Below are positions 1 to 6,618 of a stretch of 6,733 nucleotides of DNA, piece after piece. Position 1 is the stretch's first letter. Each line of letters starts with the position of its first letter. Below the pieces are notes generated by a model. That model saw nothing but the letters and a program-made list of their open reading frames with translations. It did not search any database and was not told the DNA's origin. The DNA lies in contig JAEINM010000231.1 in NCBI GenBank assembly GCA_016342385.1, positions 1-6,733 of the forward strand, written 5' to 3'. The position numbers and the translations under genes were made by a program. This DNA comes from Spirochaetaceae bacterium (GTDB lineage: Bacteria; Spirochaetota; Spirochaetia; DSM-2461).

Positions 1-30
1 GAAAATACTGAATTATACAAATCTAGTAAG

Positions 31-35
31 AGGAG
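31..35 (+). promoter_or_regulatory. Ribosome-binding site of chvE
   Basis: AGGAG lies six bases before the ATG at 42, a near-ideal Shine-Dalgarno, as expected for an abundantly made binding protein. The 30 bases before it are non-coding leader. No convincing promoter is visible in so short a stretch, so the promoter probably lies left of the window. Confidence 0.8.
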
Positions 36-41
36 AATTTT

Positions 42-1133
42 ATGAAAAAAGTAATTATTGTTACTTTAGCTGTATCAATTCTGATTAGCGGATTATTCGC
101 TAATGGTCAGACCGATGACGGAAGGAAGAGTATTGGTATAGCAATGCCGGAAACTCATGTAGCAAGATGGGTAACCGATGGTGAGGCTCTTAAAGCAAAC
201 GCCGAAGCGATGGGTTATAAAGCAGAGGTTGCATTTGGTGATGCCGATCAGACAAAACAAAACAAACAGATTTCTGACTTTATAACAAAGGGTGTAGACC
301 TTATCGTTGTAGCCAGTATAAACACTGGAGTAAATACTGCTCTGGCGGAAGCGGCTGCTGAAGGGATTGAAATAATTTCTTATGACCGTCTTCTTATGGA
401 TTCTGCAGATTTTAACTACTATATAACTTTTAATTTAAAAAAAGTTGGAGAACTACAGGGAAAATCTATCGTAGACGCTCTTGATCTCGACAATTCTTCA
501 GAAGTAAAATACATCTCTCTTTTCGCAGGATCACCTACCGATAATAACGCATACTTTTTCTATGATGGTGCAATGGAAGTTCTTAATCCTTATATCACCT
601 CCGGTAAACTTGAAGTTGTCGGACCTTATCCTGTTACATCGGCCGATAAAGATAACTTTAACAGAATCGCAACCGAGGGATGGAGAGCGGAGCTTGCAAA
701 AGAGAGAATGGAAAATCTACTCAGTGGTGATGCAGAAGAGTTTGTTCTCGACGCTGTACTCGCACCAAACGATCCCGTTGGCAGAGCTATAATCGAGGCC
801 TGTTCTAATGATTCAAAATATGACACAACTGCAAAACTTCCAATTGTTACAGGTCAGGATGGCGAGCTGGCAACAGTTCAGTATATTAGAGATGAAAAAC
901 AGCATATGACAGTATTCAAAGACTCCAGACTTCTTGCTAAAGCTACTATTCAATTAGCCGATTCAATCCTCAGGAATACGGCTATAGATGTACCTGGAAC
1001 AGTAAAAACTGAGTTCGATACAAATTTGAAAATGGTTGAAACATATCTACTGACTCCAATTCTCGTGACTAAAGAGAATTACGAAGAAGTCATAATTGAA
1101 AGCGGTTACTATACAGCCGACCAAATCAAATAG
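42..1133 (+). CDS. chvE: Multiple-monosaccharide ABC transporter, periplasmic sugar-binding protein (ChvE/XylF family)
   Basis: Periplasmic receptor that captures a monosaccharide and delivers it to the GguA-GguB transporter encoded downstream. The 363-residue length is normal for the family. Residues 1-20 form a Sec signal peptide (KK start, hydrophobic core, LFA|NGQ end). There is no Cys at its end, so it is not a lipoprotein. The mature part is a two-lobed type I periplasmic binding fold. ChvE-like landmarks are IGIAMPE (31-37), ARW (41-43), YDR (114-116), GSPTDNNA (163-170), FFYDGAM (172-178), GQD (271-273), VFKDSR (291-296) and the C-terminal VTKENYEEV and GYY. These match my memory of Agrobacterium ChvE closely, more so than ribose- or galactose-binding proteins. 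The start is fixed by AGGAG six bases before the ATG. The ligand could be glucose, galactose, arabinose, xylose or another sugar; the sequence alone does not decide. The family call is secure, the exact symbol less so. Confidence 0.93.
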   Translation: MKKVIIVTLAVSILISGLFANGQTDDGRKSIGIAMPETHVARWVTDGEALKANAEAMGYKAEVAFGDADQTKQNKQISDFITKGVDLIVVASINTGVNTALAEAAAEGIEIISYDRLLMDSADFNYYITFNLKKVGELQGKSIVDALDLDNSSEVKYISLFAGSPTDNNAYFFYDGAMEVLNPYITSGKLEVVGPYPVTSADKDNFNRIATEGWRAELAKERMENLLSGDAEEFVLDAVLAPNDPVGRAIIEACSNDSKYDTTAKLPIVTGQDGELATVQYIRDEKQHMTVFKDSRLLAKATIQLADSILRNTAIDVPGTVKTEFDTNLKMVETYLLTPILVTKENYEEVIIESGYYTADQIK

Positions 1134-1150
1134 TTCTTAGATAGGATGGG

Positions 1151-1195
1151 CTGATGCAAAAGGTTTAACAAAAATAATACAACCTATTGCATCAG
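1151..1195 (+). terminator. Intergenic hairpin between chvE and gguA (partial terminator or mRNA-stabilising stem-loop)
   Basis: The left arm CTGATGCAAAAGGTT (1151-1165) and right arm AACCTATTGCATCAG (1181-1195) pair over 15 positions with a single A/A mismatch (1160/1186). Two G-U pairs can extend the base. The loop is 15 bases and A-rich. The stem is followed by TTACTTTAT, which is only a weak U-tract. It sits in the 98-base gap between the binding-protein stop and the ATPase start. Stem-loops in this position in sugar importer operons commonly protect the upstream message and let only part of transcription pass. That role is inference here; the inverted repeat itself is seen directly. Confidence 0.7.
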
Positions 1196-1231
1196 TTACT
1201 TTATAAAACTTCGAAACAGGAATGATATAAG

Positions 1232-2770
1232 ATGAATGAATATATTCTGGAAGTACAAAACCTCACTAAAGTTTTTCCTGGAGTCAGAGCCCTAGACAAT
1301 GTGAGTTTTAAGGTAAAAAAAGGAGAAATTCACTGCCTCTGCGGAGAAAATGGTGCAGGAAAATCTACCCTAATGAAAGTAGTCAGCGGTGTTCATCCCC
1401 ATGATAGTTTTAACGGGAAAGTCTCCTTTAACGGTAAAGAGACTAACTACAAAACAGTTAAAGATAGCGAAAATGATAATATGGCAATAATTCATCAGGA
1501 ATTGGCCCTGAGTCCTTATCTTACCATCTTTGAAAATATCTTTCTCGGTCATATAAAAACAAAACATGGAATTATAAACTGGAACAAACTGATTATAGAT
1601 TCAAGGCAATATCTTAAAAAAGTGGGCCTTAATGAAAATCCTGAAACGATTGTCAGTAAAATGGGTGTTGGAAAACAACAGCTTGTAGAGATCGCTCGAG
1701 CACTTTCAAAGAATGTTGAACTACTGATACTTGATGAACCCACTTCATCTTTAAACGATAATGAGAGTGAAAAACTTCTACTATTAATTAACGAACTGAA
1801 AAATGAAGGTATAACCTGCATTATGATCTCTCACAAACTGAACGAAGTTATGGAAATTGCCGATTCAATAACTATTCTCCGAGATGGACAAACCATAAAC
1901 TCTTATGATGTAAAAAAGGATAATGTTTCTGAAGAGTTAATTATCAAGCAAATGGTTGGCCGCGATATGACCCACCGATTTCCCGACCAGACACATGATG
2001 TGGGAACAATTAACGTTCTCGAAGTTAAAGACTGGTCGGTTTTTCATCCTGAATACCCCGATTTGGAAGTTGTAAGAAATGCCTCTTTTCATTTAAAGCA
2101 AGGAGAAATTCTAGCTTTCTGCGGACCAATGGGAGCGGGAAGAACTGAGCTGATGATGAGTCTCTTCGGAAAAGCATATGGCTCCAGGAGTACAGGTCAG
2201 GTTTTTGTCCATGGCCGGGAAGAGCATTTTCATACTCCAAAAGATGCAATAGCCAAAGGCATGGGATATGTATCTGAAGACCGAAAAGATCTGGGACTGA
2301 TATTAATTCAAAGCGTTAAAAACAATATAAGCAATTCCAGTTTGAAAAAACTTTCCTATATGGGAATTATCAATAAGGGTAAAGAAACTCTTGAGGCTGA
2401 AAATTATAAAAAGTCTCTCAATATAAAAACTCCTACTGTAAATCAGATTGTTAACAACCTCAGTGGTGGTAATCAGCAGAAAGTTGTTTTAAGCCGTTGT
2501 CTGCTCGCCGATCCGGATATTTTTATTGTTGATGAACCAACACGAGGAATTGATGTGGGTGCCAAGTATGAAATTTACAGCATTCTCAAAGATCTCGTAA
2601 AAGAGGGCAAAAGTGTAATTATCGTGACATCGGAAATGCCTGAAGCCATAGGTATGGCTGACAGAATCTATGTAATGAATGAAGGCTTGATAAAAGGTGA
2701 ACTTTCCAGGGCTGAAGCTTCTCAGGAAAAAATAATGACCATGGCCTTAAAAAAAATTGAGGAGAATTAA
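1232..2770 (+). CDS. gguA: Multiple-monosaccharide ABC transporter, double ATPase subunit (GguA/XylG family)
   Basis: Cytoplasmic ATPase that powers the sugar importer. Its 512 residues hold two fused nucleotide-binding domains, as in XylG, RbsA and MglA. Domain 1 has Walker A GENGAGKST (38-46), Q-loop Gln89, signature region GVGKQQ (145-150), Walker B LLILDEP (164-170) and switch His201. Domain 2 has a degenerate Walker A GPMGAGRTE (298-306) with Arg304 in place of Lys, signature LSGGNQQ (410-416), Walker B FIVDEP (431-436), and Ser467 where the switch His would be. The altered domain 2 residues, and a GVG in place of LSGG in domain 1, are normal for this family: E. coli XylG has DYGVGQQQ there. 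They do not suggest damage. An AGGA ten bases before the ATG serves as ribosome-binding site. It lies downstream of chvE across a hairpin and directly abuts the permease gene. Confidence 0.94.
   Translation: MNEYILEVQNLTKVFPGVRALDNVSFKVKKGEIHCLCGENGAGKSTLMKVVSGVHPHDSFNGKVSFNGKETNYKTVKDSENDNMAIIHQELALSPYLTIFENIFLGHIKTKHGIINWNKLIIDSRQYLKKVGLNENPETIVSKMGVGKQQLVEIARALSKNVELLILDEPTSSLNDNESEKLLLLINELKNEGITCIMISHKLNEVMEIADSITILRDGQTINSYDVKKDNVSEELIIKQMVGRDMTHRFPDQTHDVGTINVLEVKDWSVFHPEYPDLEVVRNASFHLKQGEILAFCGPMGAGRTELMMSLFGKAYGSRSTGQVFVHGREEHFHTPKDAIAKGMGYVSEDRKDLGLILIQSVKNNISNSSLKKLSYMGIINKGKETLEAENYKKSLNIKTPTVNQIVNNLSGGNQQKVVLSRCLLADPDIFIVDEPTRGIDVGAKYEIYSILKDLVKEGKSVIIVTSEMPEAIGMADRIYVMNEGLIKGELSRAEASQEKIMTMALKKIEEN
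2759..2764 (+). promoter_or_regulatory. Ribosome-binding site of gguB, inside the end of gguA
   Basis: GAGGAG lies six bases before the permease ATG at 2771 and overlaps the last codons of gguA (Glu-Glu-Asn-stop). With the gguA TAA immediately followed by the gguB ATG, this arrangement suggests translational coupling of the two subunits, which must be made in matched amounts. It also fixes the permease start. Confidence 0.85.
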
Positions 2771-4009
2771 ATGAAAGGAAAGAACAACACAGCCAATATT
2801 CAGCCGATGAGCTTTCTTGAAGTAGCCAAAACCAATATGAGAAACTATTCCATGTTTATAATGCTGACTGTGATAATGATAGGATTCGCTATACTGACAA
2901 CGGGAATTAACCTCAGTCCGAGAAACTTCACTAACATTTTTATACAGAACAGCTATATTCTGGTTCTGGCCGTAGGGATGGTCTTGGTCATTATAATTGG
3001 AAATATCGATCTTTCTGTAGGGTCTATTGCCGCTTTTACTGGTGCCATTGCTGCTATTTTATACAATACCGGAATTGGACTATTTCTAACTGTTTTTCTG
3101 ACAATCGGAGCCGGGCTAATAATAGGAATGTGGCAGGGGTACTGGATTGCCTATGTGAAAATTCCCGCATTCATCGTAACTCTGGCAGGAATGCTTCTCT
3201 TTAGAGGACTGACATATATCATAACAAATGTTACACCGATTACACCAAAAACTGATTCATTCAAACAGTTATCGATTGGTACAGTGTCTCCTCAATTTCT
3301 GAGAATAACAGCATTGATGGAAAAGCGGGGGAAGATGGTTCCTCAAGATATACATCTACTGCCTATAATTGTAGGACTTATCGTAATAATTTTTTTACTT
3401 TTTATTGCATTGAGAGAAAGAAATAAAAAAATTAGAAATAATTTTCATGTTCTTCCTGTACAGTATTTTATTGGAAAGCAGGTATTTCTAATAGCCTTAA
3501 TTTTGGTAATGAGTGTTCAATTTGCACAGTACAGAGGAATTCCGATTGTATTCATCATACTGGCTATTACTGTGGCAATTTTTACATTCATGACTAAAAA
3601 TACAATTTTCGGTAGATATATTTATGCTGTTGGTGGTAATAGTAAATCGGCAAAACTCTCAGGGATAAACTCAGAAAATATTACATTTTTTGTACATGTC
3701 ATTATGGGTGGGTTATGTGGTCTTTCTGGAATTCTATTTACTGCATATATGAACTCTGCACTTCCCGATGCAGGCGATCTATTCGAACTTGAAGCCATCG
3801 CGGCAAGCTTTATCGGTGGTGCTTCAGCTTCCGGTGGTATCGGTACTATAATTGGAGCCATTATGGGTGGTTTGATTATGGGAATCATAAATAATGGTAT
3901 GTCCCTCATGAATATCGGTGCCAACTGGCAATATGTTGTTAAGGCACTGGTACTTCTTCTGGCTGTCTGGTATGACATATATACAAGAAAGAAATCAGGA
4001 ATGGTTTAA
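2771..4009 (+). CDS. gguB: Multiple-monosaccharide ABC transporter, membrane permease subunit (GguB/XylH family)
   Basis: Inner-membrane channel subunit of the sugar importer. It has 412 residues with about 10-11 hydrophobic segments, roughly at 28-45, 60-77, 84-99, 103-124, 131-152, 196-215, 237-253, 257-275, 303-325, 350-376 and 388-404. Family landmarks are LSPRNFTNI (48-56), GNIDLSVGS (77-85), PAFIVTLAGMLLFRG (132-146), and the ATPase-contact loop GRYIYAVGGN...AKLSGIN (281-300). The charged stretch around 214-236 followed by another hydrophobic run matches my memory of GguB/XylH, which is longer than the RbsC type. No break or frameshift is seen. It is the last gene of the + strand operon and is followed by a hairpin in the convergent gap. 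Confidence 0.93.
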   Translation: MKGKNNTANIQPMSFLEVAKTNMRNYSMFIMLTVIMIGFAILTTGINLSPRNFTNIFIQNSYILVLAVGMVLVIIIGNIDLSVGSIAAFTGAIAAILYNTGIGLFLTVFLTIGAGLIIGMWQGYWIAYVKIPAFIVTLAGMLLFRGLTYIITNVTPITPKTDSFKQLSIGTVSPQFLRITALMEKRGKMVPQDIHLLPIIVGLIVIIFLLFIALRERNKKIRNNFHVLPVQYFIGKQVFLIALILVMSVQFAQYRGIPIVFIILAITVAIFTFMTKNTIFGRYIYAVGGNSKSAKLSGINSENITFFVHVIMGGLCGLSGILFTAYMNSALPDAGDLFELEAIAASFIGGASASGGIGTIIGAIMGGLIMGIINNGMSLMNIGANWQYVVKALVLLLAVWYDIYTRKKSGMV

Positions 4010-4010
4010 T

Positions 4011-4053
4011 ATTCAATAGGGTAAGGTCTAAAAAACACTGAACCCTACTGAAT
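4011..4053. terminator. Hairpin in the convergent gap between gguB and the hisE-like gene
   Basis: ATTCAATAGGGT (4011-4022) and ACCCTACTGAAT (4042-4053) are complementary over 12 positions with one A/C mismatch, around a 19-base loop. On the + strand the stem is followed by TTTTAAGA, a short U-run. On the - strand no real U-run follows. It lies in the only 54 bases between two genes that converge, so it is most likely the gguB terminator and possibly also ends the opposite unit. The loop is rather large and the U-run short, which keeps the confidence moderate. Confidence 0.55.
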
Positions 4054-4063
4054 TTTAAGAAGA

Positions 4064-4642
4064 CTATGAATCCCGCCGTTCCAGCTCAACCATCAGATCG
4101 TGAAAATCGACTCCCATCTCTTCGAGCATGACAATCAGGTGATAGATCAGATCGGCGGACTCATAGATAACATCTTCTTTCGAAACTGCCAGTATAAGCT
4201 CTATAGCTTCTTCACCAACCTTCTTCTTTATTTTTTCAAGACCTTTCTCAAAGAGATGTGTCGTATATGAGCCGGCGGGCATCTGCTCTTTCCGCGTTCT
4301 TATTGTTTCCGCCAGTTTATAGAGTATATTGGAATCACCCTCTTTCAGAGCATTGATCTGCGTATTTTCGTGAGATTCCGGATCTTCTCCCGATTCATTA
4401 AGAGAAAAACCCTTTACTTGACTCCCTGCAGAAAGCTCTGCGGAGTAAAAACCCCCATTATCTTTTAATGAGATATATGCCGGATCTCCCGCCCAGGGGA
4501 GAACTCGACCGGTTTCTGGATGGACAACCCACAGGACTTTAGATTCTATGCTCTTGGAAAAGGACTTTTTATTCATCAGTCCGGCACTTGTTTCTGTACC
4601 TCCGATTTTTATTATGATTGGTAATAACGTTCCATCAGCCAT
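4064..4642 (-). CDS. hisE: HisIE-like protein: intact phosphoribosyl-ATP pyrophosphohydrolase (HisE) domain with a degenerate HisI-like N-terminus
   Basis: The C-terminal part (about 105-192) is a clear HisE domain, which hydrolyses phosphoribosyl-ATP to phosphoribosyl-AMP in histidine synthesis. It has GSYTTHLFEKGLEKI (124-138), then KVGEEAIE with Glu144, Glu145 and Glu148, and ESADLIYHLIVML with Glu161 and Asp164. This is the EExxE...ExxD metal-binding pattern of the MazG-like fold. Residues 5-50 resemble the start of HisI (LLPIII..., GLMNKKSFSKSIES, TGRVLPW). However, the domain lacks the KGETSGN, DCDxD and CHxG...CF segments, and the whole protein contains no Cys, so cyclohydrolase activity is not expected. 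About 50 unlike residues link the two parts. An AGAGGGG Shine-Dalgarno five bases before the ATG fixes the start. It is the last gene of the unit, 10 bases after pyrC, and no other his gene is in view. The HisE domain call is firm; the HisI relic is my own alignment by eye. Confidence 0.85.
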   Translation of the reverse strand: MADGTLLPIIIKIGGTETSAGLMNKKSFSKSIESKVLWVVHPETGRVLPWAGDPAYISLKDNGGFYSAELSAGSQVKGFSLNESGEDPESHENTQINALKEGDSNILYKLAETIRTRKEQMPAGSYTTHLFEKGLEKIKKKVGEEAIELILAVSKEDVIYESADLIYHLIVMLEEMGVDFHDLMVELERRDS

Positions 4643-4652
4643 ATAATCCCCT

Positions 4653-5651
4653 CTACTTAATTTTCCATTTTAACTCTCTGCCGGAATACAGAGTTTTGAC
4701 TCCTGAAAACTCATCGGGAATAATCCAGCTTGTTTTCTCAAGAGTGATAGTATCATCATTTACCGGAAGACCGTAGAATTCGGCGCCGAAACGGGAAACA
4801 AAATTTTCCAGTAGATCCAGTTTTTTATGCTCTTCAAAAAACTCCACCAGCAGAGGCAAAGCTACTGGAGAGGTATAACATCCGGCACATCCGCTGGAAT
4901 TCTCCTTTTTCTGAATTAAATGGGGGGCACTATCGGATCCGAAGAAAAACCGGCTGTTACCCTCAAGAACCACCCGCTGTATGGAATCCCGATCAACGGG
5001 ACTCTTGAGCACAGGTTTACAGAAAGAATGGGGATCCAGAGTTCCTCCAATCATATTATCAAGAGTCATTAGAAGATGCTGAACCGTTATTGTTCCAGCC
5101 AGGTTTGCCGATCCGTTTTCCACGGCTTCAACTCCCTCTTTGCTGGAGATGTGCTCAAAAACGATTTTCAGATCTGGAAATTCCTGAGAAATTTCTTCGA
5201 TCTGAGGAATAAAGGCCTTTTCCCTATCAAGAGAAAAAACAGATGGATCCTCTCCATGAATACTAAGAATAAGACCACTATCAGACATAACTTTCAGAAG
5301 ATCTTTAATTTCAATCCACCTTTTAATTCCATCTGCTGAATTCGTTGTCGAACCGGCTGGGTAGAATTTCCCCGCAAGGGCTCCTGCTTCTTTCATGGCT
5401 AAAACATCTTCTTTTTTAAGAGATTTTAACAGTTTAAAAGTCATCAGAGGAGTAAAACTCTTATCTTTTGCTGCAATTTCATCCCTGTATTGCCTTAGAG
5501 TCTCCACAGAAGCAATAGGCGGGATAGTATTGGGCATAATCAGTGCCCTGGCAAAAGACTCAGAGCAATGGGGAACTGTCAGATTTAACAACTCATCCTG
5601 TCTTAAATGTATATGAAAGTCGTCGGGCTTAATTATCTTGATTTTCTTCAT
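4653..5651 (-). CDS. pyrC: Dihydroorotase, class II (PyrC)
   Basis: Zinc amidohydrolase that interconverts carbamoyl-aspartate and dihydroorotate, the third step of pyrimidine synthesis, in the cytoplasm. The 332 residues are close to the E. coli enzyme (348). All expected active-site positions are present: DFHIHLR with His13, His15 and Arg17; PNT with Asn41; GKFYPAG with Lys95, the carbamylated lysine; STTNS of the mobile loop (101-105); IHGED with His132; FEHIS with His167; and GSDSAPH with Asp240. HSFCKPVLKSP and GCYTSP are also family-typical. The frame stays open for 38 more codons upstream. I choose the ATG at 5651 because the family begins only a few residues before DFHIHLR, GGAG lies eight bases before it, and the upstream extension is just another frame of the preceding gene. 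It overlaps the end of that gene by 23 bases and is followed closely by the hisE-like gene. Confidence 0.95.
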   Translation of the reverse strand: MKKIKIIKPDDFHIHLRQDELLNLTVPHCSESFARALIMPNTIPPIASVETLRQYRDEIAAKDKSFTPLMTFKLLKSLKKEDVLAMKEAGALAGKFYPAGSTTNSADGIKRWIEIKDLLKVMSDSGLILSIHGEDPSVFSLDREKAFIPQIEEISQEFPDLKIVFEHISSKEGVEAVENGSANLAGTITVQHLLMTLDNMIGGTLDPHSFCKPVLKSPVDRDSIQRVVLEGNSRFFFGSDSAPHLIQKKENSSGCAGCYTSPVALPLLVEFFEEHKKLDLLENFVSRFGAEFYGLPVNDDTITLEKTSWIIPDEFSGVKTLYSGRELKWKIK

Positions 5652-6618
5652 TTTTGTAACTCCAGATTTTTTTACCATTTCTATCGATATAGTGAACAGC
5701 CCCACCTTTAATAACCAGGGCAAGATCAAAGTGGAAACTATCGGCATAGTCAAATTGAGGGGCAATCACAAACTCCCCTTTTTTATTGATAAACCCCAGA
5801 GAATCATCAATTTTGACCTGTGTCAGATTATGTGAAAAATCCCCTGCGAAGGAATACTCTGCCGGAATGACTAATTCACCTTTATTATTGATGAAACCGC
5901 CTTTTCCATCTATAACGACCAAAGCCAGCCCCTCGGAAAAATCTTTGGAAAATGAAAACTGAGGATCTATAACATACACATTTTCTTTATTTATATAGCC
6001 GCCCTTATCATCAATAACAGCAAGAGCCAGCCCTTCTGAAAACTCACCTGCATAATCATATACTGGAGGAATAACCTCAACTCCTTTAGTATTAATAAAA
6101 CCTGTTTTCCCCGCTCTGCTGATCCTGGCCATTCCCTCATGAAATTCTCCGGCAGAAGACCATTTTCCTGAAAAAAGCTCCTCATTCTTCCTATTTATAT
6201 AAAAATGCTTTTCACCGGAAATAACAGATGCCGCTTTTTCGCTGAAATCTCCTGCCCTGTCATATATGAATGGAATAACAACTTTGCCTCTCCTGTTTAT
6301 ATAACCACATTTTCCATCCTGAACAACCATGGCAAGTCCTTCACTGAAAGAGGATCCTTTTTCATAGACAGCAGGAATTATCATTTCACCATGGTCATTA
6401 ATGAATCCCCCTTTTCCATTCTGAACAACCAGAGCAAGACCTTCGCTGAAATCTGCGGCAGCCTCATAAAGAGGAACAATAACCTCTTCTCCTTTCTTAT
6501 TAATAAATCCTGTTTTATTATTGATGGTTATTTTATACAAACCGCTATTTTCCGAATCACAGCTGAAGAAAAAGAATAGAATCGGCAGAAGCAGTAATTT
6601 TATAAATTTCCAGATCAT
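5629..6618 (-). CDS. Predicted lipoprotein made of WG-type repeats
   Basis: A 329-residue predicted lipoprotein. Residues 1-19 are a short positive and very hydrophobic signal (LLLLPILFFFFS) followed by Cys20, with DSENS after it. FFS-C is a loose lipobox of the kind tolerated in spirochaetes. Nearly all the rest is eight tandem 34-residue units (34-67, 68-101, and so on to 272-305) plus a 24-residue partial unit (306-329). The unit pattern is G-F/Y-I-N-x-x-G, then VIP-x-Y, then A-x-DFSEGLA-x-V, which matches the WG repeat family (PF14903 as I recall it). The Trp that names the family is replaced by Gly, Thr, Cys, Leu or His in every unit. Such repeats are usually taken as extracytoplasmic beta structures for binding, and no enzyme residues are visible. 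AGGA seven bases before the ATG supports the start. It heads the unit with pyrC, and its last 23 bases overlap the pyrC start. Its specific role is unknown. Confidence 0.85.
   Translation of the reverse strand: MIWKFIKLLLLPILFFFFSCDSENSGLYKITINNKTGFINKKGEEVIVPLYEAAADFSEGLALVVQNGKGGFINDHGEMIIPAVYEKGSSFSEGLAMVVQDGKCGYINRRGKVVIPFIYDRAGDFSEKAASVISGEKHFYINRKNEELFSGKWSSAGEFHEGMARISRAGKTGFINTKGVEVIPPVYDYAGEFSEGLALAVIDDKGGYINKENVYVIDPQFSFSKDFSEGLALVVIDGKGGFINNKGELVIPAEYSFAGDFSHNLTQVKIDDSLGFINKKGEFVIAPQFDYADSFHFDLALVIKGGAVHYIDRNGKKIWSYKNEENQDN
5660..5663 (-). promoter_or_regulatory. Ribosome-binding site that decides the pyrC start
   Basis: On the - strand, GGAG stands eight bases before the ATG at 5651, within TCTGGAGTTACAAAAATG. 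It lies inside the coding part of the upstream lipoprotein gene, so ribosomes finishing that gene pass over it. This supports coupled translation and the shorter pyrC reading. Confidence 0.8.
5704..6519 (-). repeat. Eight tandem 102-base units encoding WG-type repeats
   Basis: Eight consecutive units of exactly 34 codons, without a single insertion or deletion between them, encode the body of the lipoprotein. A 24-codon partial unit follows (5632-5703). The most conserved part is FSEGLA with the following G/D-K-x-G-F/Y-I-N. Unit 4 (residues 136-169, about 6112-6213) is the most diverged: it reads HFYINRKN and FSGKW where others have GFINxxG and VIPxxY. DNA similarity between neighbours is partial (for example CTGAACAACCA is shared between the unit 1/2 and unit 2/3 junctions), so the array is old rather than freshly amplified. 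Confidence 0.88.

Noticed and set aside
13..18. TATACA-like run as a -10 box for chvE, near the left edge
   Set aside because: Only about 20 bases stand before it or after it up to the ribosome-binding site, no -35 can be seen, and AT-rich leaders throw up such runs by chance.
298..304. Loss of the Walker A lysine (Arg304) and switch His in the second ATPase domain of GguA, coordinates as residues
   Set aside because: At first sight a defect, but GAGRTE and Ser at the switch position are normal for the XylG/RbsA/GguA family.
1151..1195. The chvE-gguA hairpin as a riboswitch, small-RNA gene or mobile-element end
   Set aside because: It is a single simple stem-loop without further paired elements, without target duplications and without a transposase nearby. 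A message-stabilising or attenuating stem explains it.
3622..3978. A 118-codon open frame on the - strand within gguB
   Set aside because: It lies opposite a clear permease sequence. Its Pro- and Ile-rich composition is the complement of membrane-segment codons.
5652..5765. A 38-codon N-terminal extension of PyrC in the same open frame
   Set aside because: The class II dihydroorotase family starts just before the DFHIHLR motif. A good Shine-Dalgarno precedes the inner ATG, and the extension only overlaps the real repeat lipoprotein gene in another frame.
6205..6579. A 124-codon open frame on the + strand across the repeat array
   Set aside because: It is antisense to the lipoprotein repeats. 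The regular repeat codons happen to lack stops on the other strand, and the translation shows no family features and no ribosome-binding site that I can see.
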